Shown piece after piece: positions 1 through 8,537 of a DNA stretch of 64,000 nucleotides. Origin of the DNA: Sphingomonas sp. NFR15 (GTDB lineage Bacteria > Pseudomonadota > Alphaproteobacteria > Sphingomonadales > Sphingomonadaceae); contig NZ_FMWX01000003.1 in NCBI RefSeq assembly GCF_900103265.1, forward strand, positions 186,001-250,000. The letters run 5' to 3'. Positions within the stretch are counted from its first letter, which is position 1; the number at the start of each line of letters is the position of its first letter. The translations under genes and the position numbers were made by a program. The notes under the pieces are model-generated. The model ran no database searches, was not told the DNA's origin, and was given only the letters and a program-made list of their open reading frames with translations.

Positions 1-358
1 GCGAGCAATGCGCGATCACACCGCCCGCATAATCGACCAGCGCGACTTCTATCAGCCCGCGATGCACCACCGCGCCGACCGCATAGCCGGCGGCGGGTGA
101 GATGCACAACGGCACCGCCGGCCGGCCCGGCGTCATCGGCTCCGCACCTGGACTTTCCGCAATCAGGCCATGCGCGAGCAAGGTGCCCGACAGGCGCGTG
201 AGCTTCGATGCACTCATGTCGAGCTTGGTCGCGAGATCCTTGCGCGAACGTGGGCCATGGGACCGCAGAACATTCACGATCCGCCGTTCGTCCTCGTCGA
301 GCCGCAATCCCGAGAATGCCACCACCGCCACGCTCCTTCGCGATTCCGCGTAGCGCAT
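1..358 (-). CDS. ROK-family transcriptional repressor, 5' part (C-terminus outside window)
   Basis: The minus strand is open from an ATG at 358 to the window edge, giving about 119 residues. It holds a MarR-like winged helix (R-R-I-V-N-V-L-R-S-H-G-P-R-S-R-K-D-L, then L-D-M-S-A-S-K-L-T-R-L) followed by the P-G-R-P-A-V-P-L linker and the first strand of a ROK/ASKHA fold (Y-A-V-G-A-V-V-H-R-G-L-I-E-V-A-L-V-D). This is the NagC/Mlc architecture: a sugar- or sugar-phosphate-responsive repressor. It is divergent from the TonB receptor/GH92 operon, so it probably controls that operon. The start is uncertain: a GTG about 30 bases further in is better spaced behind GAAGGAG. Confidence 0.8.
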   Translation of the reverse strand, partial: MRYAESRRSVAVVAFSGLRLDEDERRIVNVLRSHGPRSRKDLATKLDMSASKLTRLSGTLLAHGLIAESPGAEPMTPGRPAVPLCISPAAGYAVGAVVHRGLIEVALVDYAGGVIAHCS

Positions 359-359
359 T

Positions 360-381
360 AATATATTTCGTGAAATTAATT
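360..381. promoter_or_regulatory. candidate operator between the ROK repressor and the TonB receptor
   Basis: An AT-rich imperfect palindrome with arms AATATATTTC and GAAATTAATT around a central GT (8 of 10 pairs match) sits in the roughly 80-base divergent intergenic region. NagC/Mlc-type ROK repressors bind AT-rich palindromes with TTTC/GAAA cores, so this is the best operator candidate. The function is inferred from position and symmetry only. Confidence 0.4.
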
Positions 382-438
382 AAAATTGTCACATTGGGCG
401 TCCAGCCGCTGTCGCATAAGAGAACAGGGTGGACGATC

Positions 439-2979
439 ATGACGAAATACGGCTTGCGCACGGGGTGCGCCTTCGCGGCGCTGAGCATCGCGGCTTATTC
501 TCCGGCGTCAGCGCAGACCGGGCCGGTGGCGCCCGGCGACGCGGTCGCCAGCGGGACCGCAGACGGCGCGCAGGCGTCCGGTGCGACTGCCACCCCGGAG
601 ACGAGCGCGGACATCATCGTCACCGGATCGGCCCGCCAGCAGCGTCGCTTCGACGTTTCTTACGCGGTCAATTCGCTCAGCAACGCGGACATCCAGAAGC
701 TTGCGCCGGTCAACTTCGCCGACCTGCTCGGCAAGCTACCGGGCTTTGCGGTGGAGAACACCGGGGGCGAGGTTCAGAACATCTTCCGCCTGCGCGGCTT
801 GCCGAGCGACGGTGGCCTCGTCACCTTCCAGCAGGATGGGTTGCCGCTGTTCCACGAAAACGACGGCAATTTCTTCCGCGGCGACGATCTCAACCGCTTT
901 GATCTCATGACGCAGCGGGTCGAGGTCGTGCGCGGCGGCCCAGCGCCGGTGTATGCGAGCTACGCTGCGGCGATCGTCAACAACATCACCGTGTCGGGCA
1001 CCTCCACCCCGCGCGGCAAGGCGCAGGTCACGCTCGGCGACACCGGCCTCTACCGGCTCGATGGCTATCAGTCCGGACCGATCGACGATTCCACTTATTA
1101 TGCGATCGGCGGATTCATCCGCCAGCACGACGGCTATCGTGACAACGGCTTCCCCAACGATCGCGGCGGCCAGATCCGGGCGAACATCAAGCACGATTTC
1201 GCGACCGGCTCGCTGCGCGTTTCGATCAATTATCTCAACGACCACAACGTCTTCTATCTGCCGATCCCGACCGCCGATCCGCGCGATCCGAGCAAATCGC
1301 TCAACCAATATATCGACTATTTCAGCGGTACGATGAACTCGCCGGCGCTCCGCGACGCGACGATCCGCTATCGCCAGGCCGATGGCACCACGCGTACGGT
1401 CGGCGCCGATCTCGGCAACGGTCGCCATACCGAATTCGGCAATCTCGGCGTGCAGTACGACACCGATATCGACGGCTGGAAGATTGCCGCCAAGGGCGGA
1501 GTCAGCGTCGGCAAGCTGCATTTCGACGCGCTATATTCGACCTCGAATCCATCCGACGCCAACGCATTTGCCGGCAGCTATCTGAGCGCCGCGCGCACCG
1601 CGTTCGGTGCCGGTGTCAGCCGGCTCGGCTATGCGATCGCGGGTACCAACGGCAGCGAGGTCTATGATCCCAACGCGGCCTCGGGGTTGGTCGTGCCCGG
1701 CCAGTTCCGGGATGTCGTATCCAAATTCTATTCGACGCAAGGCGATGTGAGCGTCACGCGGTCGATCACGACCGGGTTCGGTACACACGACCTGCGCGTC
1801 GGCGTGTATGGCAGCCTATATGGTGAAACCAACGAGGTCGCCTATCAGGACTATCTGCTCGAGGTCCGCGGCAAGCCGCGCACGCTCGACCTGATCGCCT
1901 ACAACGCTGCCGGCCAGGCGCTCGGCTCGGTGACCGACAAGGGCGTGCTGCGCTATACGACCACGCTCAACCGAGGCAACACCGACGCCTCGATGTACGC
2001 GCTGTATGCGAACGACACCTGGGAGGTGCTGAAGGGGCTGACGATCGACGGCGGCATCCGCCACGAACGATACAGCTTCAGCGGCTATGCCTTCGCGACC
2101 GCCTCGGCGGACCTCGGCGACCGTACGACGCTGGCCGATAACAGCGTGCGCGCGTTCACCGGGCAGGTCATCTCGTCGAAGCTCAAGCCCGACATCACCA
2201 ACTGGACCGCCGGTATCAACTATGATGTCACCCCGCATCTGGGTGCCTATGCGCGCGCCTCGCACCTCGAGACGCCACCGTCGACCCAGGTCACCTATCA
2301 GATCAACCCGACGATCCTCACCTCCAAGGCAAACCAATATGAGGTCGGACTGAAAGCCGCGTTCGGGCGCTCCTATCTGTACCTGATCGGTTTCTATACC
2401 CGTTACGATCCGCTCAACGCTTCGTTCGTCGCGCTCGATCCGGTGACGGGCCGCAACGATCAGTCGGTTCCGTTCGTCGGCAAGGCGGACATCAAGGGCG
2501 TCGAAATCGACGGCAATCTCGCGCTGCCTTATGGCTTCGCCGTGACCGGCGCGCTGACCATCAGCGACCCGAAGTACAAGAGCCTGACCAATGCCAACGG
2601 CGCGAGCCCCGGCGACGTGGAGGGCAACCAGATCGTTCGCGAGCCGAAGGTTTATGGCAACGTGCGTCCGTCGGTCGATTTCGATCTCGCGGGCACCGAC
2701 GTCCAGATTTACGGACGCTACGAATATGTCGGCAAACGCTATGTCGATTTCTTCAACAACACGGCGCTGCCGGCTTATCAGACCTTCGGCGCGGGCGTTA
2801 CGCTGACGCGCGGCACCTGGCAGATGCAGGTGGTCGGCGACAACATCTTCAACGCGCACGGCCTGACCGAAGGCAATACGCGGACCGATCAGTTGAACGG
2901 ACAGGGTACCGCCGACGCGATCTATGGCCGTCCGATCTTCGGCCGCAACGTTCGGTTCGTGCTCAGCAAGTCCTGGTGA
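439..2979 (+). CDS. TonB-dependent outer-membrane receptor, probable glycan uptake
   Basis: 846 residues. A Sec signal peptide (MTKYGLRTGCAFAALSIAAY, cleavage near SPASA-Q) is followed by a TonB-box-like stretch (D-I-I-V-T-G-S-A), a plug domain (about residues 65-180: N-F-A-D-L-L-G-K-L-P-G-F-A-V-E-N, R-L-R-G-L-P, R-V-E-V-V-R-G-G-P-A-P-V-Y) and a long beta-barrel ending in an aromatic residue (L-S-K-S-W). There is no N-terminal STN domain, so it is not expected to signal to an anti-sigma factor. The ATG at 439 is chosen because GGTGGA lies upstream and the signal peptide starts there. Its stop overlaps the GTG of the next gene (GTGA). The operon context with a GH92 mannosidase suggests an alpha-mannan or N-glycan fragment as substrate (inference). 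Confidence 0.9.
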   Translation: MTKYGLRTGCAFAALSIAAYSPASAQTGPVAPGDAVASGTADGAQASGATATPETSADIIVTGSARQQRRFDVSYAVNSLSNADIQKLAPVNFADLLGKLPGFAVENTGGEVQNIFRLRGLPSDGGLVTFQQDGLPLFHENDGNFFRGDDLNRFDLMTQRVEVVRGGPAPVYASYAAAIVNNITVSGTSTPRGKAQVTLGDTGLYRLDGYQSGPIDDSTYYAIGGFIRQHDGYRDNGFPNDRGGQIRANIKHDFATGSLRVSINYLNDHNVFYLPIPTADPRDPSKSLNQYIDYFSGTMNSPALRDATIRYRQADGTTRTVGADLGNGRHTEFGNLGVQYDTDIDGWKIAAKGGVSVGKLHFDALYSTSNPSDANAFAGSYLSAARTAFGAGVSRLGYAIAGTNGSEVYDPNAASGLVVPGQFRDVVSKFYSTQGDVSVTRSITTGFGTHDLRVGVYGSLYGETNEVAYQDYLLEVRGKPRTLDLIAYNAAGQALGSVTDKGVLRYTTTLNRGNTDASMYALYANDTWEVLKGLTIDGGIRHERYSFSGYAFATASADLGDRTTLADNSVRAFTGQVISSKLKPDITNWTAGINYDVTPHLGAYARASHLETPPSTQVTYQINPTILTSKANQYEVGLKAAFGRSYLYLIGFYTRYDPLNASFVALDPVTGRNDQSVPFVGKADIKGVEIDGNLALPYGFAVTGALTISDPKYKSLTNANGASPGDVEGNQIVREPKVYGNVRPSVDFDLAGTDVQIYGRYEYVGKRYVDFFNNTALPAYQTFGAGVTLTRGTWQMQVVGDNIFNAHGLTEGNTRTDQLNGQGTADAIYGRPIFGRNVRFVLSKSW

Positions 2980-4190
2980 CGGTTCCGCGCACGTTGCTCG
3001 CCGCGGTGGCGGGGATGTCACTGGCCGGCGCCGCCGCCCCGCCGGCGGATGTGCAGCCGCCGGCAACGGCAGCGGTGGCCGACACGGTCGTCGATGCCTT
3101 GTCGGCGCGGCTGTTCCCGGTGCTCGGCGCGGTGACGCGTTCGCAGGCACGGACGCGTGCGCTCGACGGCGATGCTGGTGTCGCCGCGTTACGTGCGGCG
3201 CGCGCGGCGCGGATCGCCGCCTGTGCCGCCGCGCCAGCATGTCTCGTCGAGGCGATGCTCTGGACCGATCAGGAGCGCGAGACGTTCGGACGCGCGCTCG
3301 ATCGGCTGACGCGTAGCGGGGCCTTGCCGCCACTCGTGCCGGACTCGGACCCCGATCTCCCTGCCGCGCTCGACCGGGAACTGGCCGGTCTGAACGGCAT
3401 TCTGCGGGTGTACGGCCTTGGTGCGGCGGGCCGGTATCCGAAGATCGACGCGCCGGTCTTCGCCGCCGGAACGCCGTTCTTCACCGACAGCGTCAAGGTC
3501 GCGATCGACACCGCACGCGCGGGATCGGTCGCGCCGCCGGAGACCCTCGCGGCGGGGATGCGGCTGGCGCTCGCGCTGCTCGACGCGAACGATGCGACGG
3601 CGGCGATCCGCTTCGAGCCGCTCGATCGGCGCGAAAACGCCGGTGTGCGCGCCGCCGCCGCGCGTACCCACTGGTCGGCATACCGCTATCCGTTGCTGAT
3701 CGTTCCGGGCGTCGGCCCAGAGGATGAGGCGACGATGCTCAGTCCGCGCGGCAAGCTCCACCTCCTGCTCGCCGCCCAGCGCTATCGCGAGGGTCTCGCG
3801 CCTTTCATCCTCGTTTCGGGCAGCGCGGTCCATCCGCGTGGGACGCGCTTCGTCGAAGCGGTCGAGATGCGCCGCGCGCTGATCGTACGCTACGGGATAC
3901 CCGCCGAGCGCATCATCCTCGAACCCTATGCCCGACACACGACGACCAACCTGCGCAACGCGACGCGGCGCATGGTCGCGCTTGGTATTCCGATCGACCG
4001 GCCGGCGCTGATCGTGACCGACGCCGAGCAGAGCGCGTATATCGAAAGTGCGCTCTTCGCCGACCGCAACCGTACCGAGCTCGGGTATCTGCCCGGAACG
4101 GTCGGGCGCCGCCTGTCGCTCTATGATCTGGAATTCCGTCCGTCGCGCCTGTCGCTGCGGCAAGACCCGCGAGACCCGCTCGACCCATGA
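2976..4190 (+). CDS. YdcF/DUF218-family protein
   Basis: 404 residues starting from a GTG that overlaps the preceding stop. The N-terminus looks like an export signal (TLLAAVAGMSLAGAAA). The C-terminal half has the DUF218 fold: Y-P-L-L-I-V-P-G-V-G-P, F-I-L-V-S-G-S-A-V, M-R-R-A-L-I-V-R-Y-G-I-P-A-E-R-I-I-L-E-P-Y-A-R-H-T-T-T-N-L-R-N, then P-A-L-I-V-T-D. The family includes YdcF and SanA-like proteins, and its biochemistry is poorly known. The N-terminal 170 residues are helical and not recognised. Translational coupling on both sides places it in the mannosidase operon, so a periplasmic role in glycan handling is a reasonable guess only. Confidence 0.75.
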   Translation: MTVPRTLLAAVAGMSLAGAAAPPADVQPPATAAVADTVVDALSARLFPVLGAVTRSQARTRALDGDAGVAALRAARAARIAACAAAPACLVEAMLWTDQERETFGRALDRLTRSGALPPLVPDSDPDLPAALDRELAGLNGILRVYGLGAAGRYPKIDAPVFAAGTPFFTDSVKVAIDTARAGSVAPPETLAAGMRLALALLDANDATAAIRFEPLDRRENAGVRAAAARTHWSAYRYPLLIVPGVGPEDEATMLSPRGKLHLLLAAQRYREGLAPFILVSGSAVHPRGTRFVEAVEMRRALIVRYGIPAERIILEPYARHTTTNLRNATRRMVALGIPIDRPALIVTDAEQSAYIESALFADRNRTELGYLPGTVGRRLSLYDLEFRPSRLSLRQDPRDPLDP

Positions 4191-6223
4191 CCGCGAAATA
4201 CCTCCTGAGCTGTGGGTTGCTCGCGATGGCGAACCCAGCCGCTGGATGCGAGACGCCGGCGGAGCTTGTCGATCCCTTCGTCGGTACGCTCGCCGATTTC
4301 GGCCAGCTTTCGCCCGCCGCGGTCGCGCCGTTCGGCATGGTCCAGCTCGGGCCCGATACCAGCCCGGCCAATCACGCGGGCTACGATTATGCGGCGACGA
4401 CGCTGCTCGGCTTCTCGCACACGCGCGGGGTGGGGGTCGGCTGTGGCGGCGCTGGCGGCGACCTGATGATTTCGCTACGCTATGCCGACCAGCCAGGCGC
4501 GAGCACGCTCGACAAGGCCAGCGAGGCTGCACGGCCCGGCACCTACCGCGTCCGCTACGACGGCGGCATCCTCGCTGAAATGGCGGCGACGCGCGGCGCG
4601 GGCGTGCTGCGCTTCACGCTGCCGCGCGCGGGAACCGTCGATCTGCGGGTTGACCCCCGACACAGCTATTCGAAGCGGCTGGCCGCGCGATGGGAAAGCC
4701 TGACCAGCGACGACCTTCGTGCCGATCTGGTCGCGGGAACGGTCTGCGACGCCGGCGCGTATCATCTGCACAGCGCCAGCCAAGTCCGTGTCAACGGCCG
4801 CCTGATCCACCAGCGGCTGTCGGCGGGCCCGGCGGACCTCGCGACGCTGAAACTCGTCGCCAGAGCCGGCGACAGGGTCGAGGTGCGCACCGGCCTGTCG
4901 AGCGTCGATGGCGCCGGTGCCGCCATGACCCGCGACCGCGAAATCGGTGGGCGGTCGCTCGCCGCCGTGGCGGCGGACACGCGCGCGAGGTGGAACCGCA
5001 TCCTTCGGCGGATCGTACCGTCCGGGCCGCGCGAACGACACGCGCTGTTCTACACTTCGCTGTACCGCGTCATGGAAACGCCTGTCGCGATCACCGATCC
5101 GGACGGCCGCTACCGCGACAGCAATGGCCAGGTGATGACATCGCCCGCCGGGGAGACTCATTTCACCAACTGGTCGCTTTGGGACAATTACCGCACGCAA
5201 CTGCCGCTGCTCGCGCTCGTCCAGCCCGAGCGCAGCGCCGACATCGCGCGATCCCTGGTCGCGCTTTACGCGGCCGGCAAGCCGCAATGGTCGACCCGGA
5301 ACGAACCGTTCCTGACGGTCAGAACCGAACATGCCGGCATCGCGCTGCTCGACCTATACCGCAAGGGTATCGCTGTCGATGCGAACGCCGCGCTTGCCGG
5401 CATGGTGGCCGATAGCGACCGGCTCAAGCGCGGAACACCCGACGAGCAGATCGAGGCCGCCTACGACGATTGGGCGACCGCCGAACTCGCGCGCGATCTC
5501 GGTCGCGCCGATGTCGCGACGACGTTCACCGCCAAAGCGCGTTCCTATCGTGCGATGTGGCGATCCGTGTTCGAGGTGCCCGGCGCGGACGGCGACATCG
5601 TCAAGGCGCGGGGCCTGTATCAGGGGACGCTGTGGCAATATCGCTGGGCGCCGGTCTTCGACTTGCCGTGGATGACGGAGACTGTCGGCCGCGACCGCCT
5701 CCTGAAGCAATTGCACCATTTCTTCGATGCCGGCCTGTTCAACATGACCAACGAGCCCGACATTCAGGTGCCGTGGATGTTCGCCGCGCTGGGTGAGCCG
5801 CAGGCCACAGCGGACTTGGTCCGAACGATCCTGACCAAACCGATCGCGCACCCGTACACCAACAGCGGCAAGCTGCCGGTGCCGTTCGTCGGGCGCAGCT
5901 TCGCGTTATCGCCGCAGGGGTTCGCCGACGGGATGGACGATGATGCCGGCGGCATGACGGCATGGTACGTGTTCGCGACGCTCGGCCTGTATCCGCTGGT
6001 GCCCGGCGAGCCTTGGTATATGCTGACGGTTCCGGCGTTCGAGCGCATCCGGCTCGACCTCGGCAACGGCCGGCGGTTGACGATCCGGCGTGTCGGGCCA
6101 GAAGACGGCGCCATCGTGCAGGCCCGGTTCAATGGGCACGACCTTCCGCAGTTCCGGCTCACGCACGGTGATCTTCTGCGCGGCGGGGAGTTGACGATCA
6201 CGACCAGCCTGCGCGCCGCGTGA
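4187..6223 (+). CDS. glycoside hydrolase family 92 (alpha-mannosidase)
   Basis: 678 residues, with the ATG overlapping the upstream stop (ATGA). GH92 hallmarks are the N-terminal V-D-P-F-V-G-T, the A-P-F-G-M-V-Q-L-G-P-D-T segment, G-Y-D-Y followed by L-G-F-S-H-T-R-G-V-G-V-G-C-G-G-A-G-G-D, and in the C-terminal (alpha/alpha) half N-E-P-D and G-M-D-D-D-A-G-G-M-T-A-W-Y-V-F-A-T-L-G-L-Y-P. GH92 enzymes are calcium-dependent exo-alpha-mannosidases; linkage preference cannot be read here. A short signal sequence (LLSCGLLAMANPAAGC) suggests periplasmic or lipid-anchored localisation. It is somewhat shorter than the usual 720-760 residues. Confidence 0.9.
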   Translation: MTAKYLLSCGLLAMANPAAGCETPAELVDPFVGTLADFGQLSPAAVAPFGMVQLGPDTSPANHAGYDYAATTLLGFSHTRGVGVGCGGAGGDLMISLRYADQPGASTLDKASEAARPGTYRVRYDGGILAEMAATRGAGVLRFTLPRAGTVDLRVDPRHSYSKRLAARWESLTSDDLRADLVAGTVCDAGAYHLHSASQVRVNGRLIHQRLSAGPADLATLKLVARAGDRVEVRTGLSSVDGAGAAMTRDREIGGRSLAAVAADTRARWNRILRRIVPSGPRERHALFYTSLYRVMETPVAITDPDGRYRDSNGQVMTSPAGETHFTNWSLWDNYRTQLPLLALVQPERSADIARSLVALYAAGKPQWSTRNEPFLTVRTEHAGIALLDLYRKGIAVDANAALAGMVADSDRLKRGTPDEQIEAAYDDWATAELARDLGRADVATTFTAKARSYRAMWRSVFEVPGADGDIVKARGLYQGTLWQYRWAPVFDLPWMTETVGRDRLLKQLHHFFDAGLFNMTNEPDIQVPWMFAALGEPQATADLVRTILTKPIAHPYTNSGKLPVPFVGRSFALSPQGFADGMDDDAGGMTAWYVFATLGLYPLVPGEPWYMLTVPAFERIRLDLGNGRRLTIRRVGPEDGAIVQARFNGHDLPQFRLTHGDLLRGGELTITTSLRAA

Positions 6224-6270
6224 AATGCCCAAGACCTCGGCGCCAGGGCGACTTTCGGCCGAGCAACGTG

Positions 6271-7809
6271 TCAATCCGCAACCTCTCGTCCTAGCAGCAG
6301 CCGCATCGAACGGAAATCGAAGGTATAGCTGCCGTTCGCGGTCAATGCCGCCTGTCCAAGATTGCCGAGAACGGGGGCCGCCTTGTCCCCCTCCAGAGTG
6401 ACGGCCACATCGTGCTCTGTGACTGTTGCCGTACCTGCCCCTATCGTCAGGTGCGGCTCGACCGTCACAGTTCCTTCGCCGCCGCCGCCCAGGCCGAGCG
6501 AGGTTTCCCGCTTCGTTGACCAAAGGCGGGCGCGATCCCCGAACCGGGCAGCATAGCTCGCGTGGAGCGTGGTTCGGTTCGCGCCTGTGTCGACGCTCAC
6601 CAGACTCGTACGGCCCGCGATCTCCACCTCGGCCACCGGCGTCAGCTCGTTCATGTACAGCCTCGCTCCCGAGCGGAGCAGAGGCGCGTTCCGATCAATC
6701 GTGAAGCTGCCATCGGCGTCGATCCGGAACCGACCGAGCTGTGCCAGCGCAGGGCAGCCGAGTATCGCCTCGATTTGATAGTCGGCGCGCGGCGCCCGGA
6801 TGTGCAGTGCTGCATCCGGTATGACGATCGCCACCACGTTCCGAAGGATGACGCCGCCGACCGGAAATCTGTCGATGACGGCGATGCGGGTCGAAACCGA
6901 ATGGCCCGTCACGCCGACCACATGGTAGCGGGTATCGCGAACCGCGAGTCGCATCCGGCGGGCAGCGCTCTCGGACACGGCCGAGAAGTTGGCGCCTGTA
7001 TCGATCATCCACGGCAGCGTGACGCCGCCGACCGTCAGATCGACATTCTGCGTGCCCAACACGTTGCGGTAACTGTGCAACCTTGCCGTCCTGCTGCCCG
7101 TCGCCCTGGGCCTGGGCACGTCGCGCAACAGCGCCGCCGTTCCGAGTTGGTTGCGCAGATCGTCGAGCGTGTCGGGATCCGTGCGGTCGCCGTGCGCGTC
7201 GAGCCATCGCACGATCAACCCATATTCCTTTTTGTACGCACCGCGTCGGAGATATGTGTCGAGCAGCGTCTCGAAGGTTGTGTACGCGCGAGGAGATCGG
7301 GTTCGCTCGAGCAGCGCCAGGCACGGCGGGAGCAATCTCGCTGCTTCATCGAGACGATTGTCGCGGCTGGCGATCGCGCCCTCCGCCGCGCAGCGCTCGG
7401 CTCCCTTGGGCATCGCTTCCGCAAGAGCGCGCGCCTCGGCCATGTCCCACCGCGCGAGGGCGGCATCGACGGGCAGCACGGTCGCGGCTGGTGCGGATGC
7501 GGCCTGGGTCGTCACGGAGCGGCCCGCCCCGAAACTGGCGACATCGCGCGCCGCGACGGAAACGCGACGTGTCGGCGCCAGGCCGACTGCGCTGCTCGTC
7601 GCGCTCTCGCGCGTCGCCGGCGCGGCGAACACCGGCGGCCGGACGCTGGCGTCCTCCGCGAGAGCGGGCGGAAGCGTGACGGCGAAGCACGCTTCAGGCG
7701 CCGCAGCACCGACGAGGAGCAAGGCTGATGCTGACATCAGGACGAGGCGCGTCGCCTTCGGCAACGCCCCGAGTTGGCCGTCCATCGCGACCATCTTCTG
7801 GCTGTTCAC
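6271..7809 (-). CDS. secreted retropepsin-like aspartic protease
   Basis: 512 residues. An N-terminal signal or TM segment (L-V-L-M-S-A-S-A-L-L-L-V-G-A-A-A) precedes a helical, repeat-like region of about 170 residues and then two aspartyl-protease half-sites: L-P-W-M-I-D-T-G-A-N-F-S-A-V near residue 268 and L-V-S-V-D-T-G-A-N-R-T-T-L near residue 405. Two D-T-G motifs in one chain point to a clan AA peptidase acting as an internal dimer. The ATG overlaps the stop of the racemase-like gene upstream (ATGA). It is convergent with the GH92 gene. Substrate unknown. Confidence 0.8.
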   Translation of the reverse strand: MNSQKMVAMDGQLGALPKATRLVLMSASALLLVGAAAPEACFAVTLPPALAEDASVRPPVFAAPATRESATSSAVGLAPTRRVSVAARDVASFGAGRSVTTQAASAPAATVLPVDAALARWDMAEARALAEAMPKGAERCAAEGAIASRDNRLDEAARLLPPCLALLERTRSPRAYTTFETLLDTYLRRGAYKKEYGLIVRWLDAHGDRTDPDTLDDLRNQLGTAALLRDVPRPRATGSRTARLHSYRNVLGTQNVDLTVGGVTLPWMIDTGANFSAVSESAARRMRLAVRDTRYHVVGVTGHSVSTRIAVIDRFPVGGVILRNVVAIVIPDAALHIRAPRADYQIEAILGCPALAQLGRFRIDADGSFTIDRNAPLLRSGARLYMNELTPVAEVEIAGRTSLVSVDTGANRTTLHASYAARFGDRARLWSTKRETSLGLGGGGEGTVTVEPHLTIGAGTATVTEHDVAVTLEGDKAAPVLGNLGQAALTANGSYTFDFRSMRLLLGREVAD

Positions 7810-8537
7810 GTAATCGTCCGTTGCGCGGCATCAATGCGAGCGTCGGTCGCCAGCGCGTGGTCGAGCGCCGCGTCCGCATGGATCGCGGTGGTGTCGAAGA
7901 TCGGCACGGCGCTGTCCTCCTGGCGCACGAGCAGCATGATCTCGGTGCAGCCAAGGATCACCGCCTCGGCGCCCACATCGACGAGACGCGCGATCACCGC
8001 CCGGTATGCCTCGCGCGACGCGGGTTCGATGCGTCCTGCGACCAGTTCGTCATAGATGATGCGATGCACGGTTGCCCGGTCGTCCGCGTCGGGAACGATC
8101 ACCTCCAGACCGTAAAGTTCGGTCAGCCGCCCCTTGTAGAAGTCGTGCTCCATCGTGAACGCCGTGCCGAGCAGCCCGACCTTGCGGAAGCCGGCGGCCA
8201 CGATCCGCTCGGCCGTCGGATCGGCGATGTGGATCAGCGGGATGGCGACGGCGCTTTGCACGTCGCTTGCCATCCGGTGCATGGTGTTGGTGCAGATCAG
8301 CAGCAGGTCCGTTCCGGCCGCCTCCAACCGCCGGGCGGCGTCCACCATCCGCTCGGTGAGGCGGCTCCAGTCGCCGGCATGTTGCAACGCCTCGATTTCC
8401 GCGAAATCGAACGACCAGAGCAGACACCGCGCCGAGGCCGTCGCACCGAGGCGCGCGCGAGCGCCTTCGTTGAGGAGGCGGTAGTATTCCGCCGAGCTTT
8501 CCCAGCTCATACCCCCGATCAAGCCAATCATGCGCAT
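7806..8537 (-). CDS. aspartate/glutamate racemase-family protein
   Basis: 243 residues. The N-terminus is the family signature (M-I-G-L-I-G-G-M-S-W-E-S-S-A-E-Y-Y). Both catalytic cysteines of the Asp/Glu racemase superfamily are present: C-T-N-T-M-H in the first half and L-G-C-T-E-I in the second, which fits the two-base, cofactor-free mechanism of YgeA-like amino-acid racemases. The ATG at 8537 shares a base with the upstream stop (TGATG); a second in-frame ATG two codons later is also possible. It lies in a run of seven same-strand genes behind an ECF sigma gene. Confidence 0.88.
   Translation of the reverse strand: MRMIGLIGGMSWESSAEYYRLLNEGARARLGATASARCLLWSFDFAEIEALQHAGDWSRLTERMVDAARRLEAAGTDLLLICTNTMHRMASDVQSAVAIPLIHIADPTAERIVAAGFRKVGLLGTAFTMEHDFYKGRLTELYGLEVIVPDADDRATVHRIIYDELVAGRIEPASREAYRAVIARLVDVGAEAVILGCTEIMLLVRQEDSAVPIFDTTAIHADAALDHALATDARIDAAQRTIT

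Noticed and set aside
1816..3333. 505-codon minus-strand open frame
   Set aside because: Shadow of the TonB receptor and YdcF-like gene; high-GC third positions open the antisense frame.
6562..7728. 388-codon plus-strand open frame
   Set aside because: Antisense of the retropepsin-like gene, whose two D-T-G motifs decide the coding strand.
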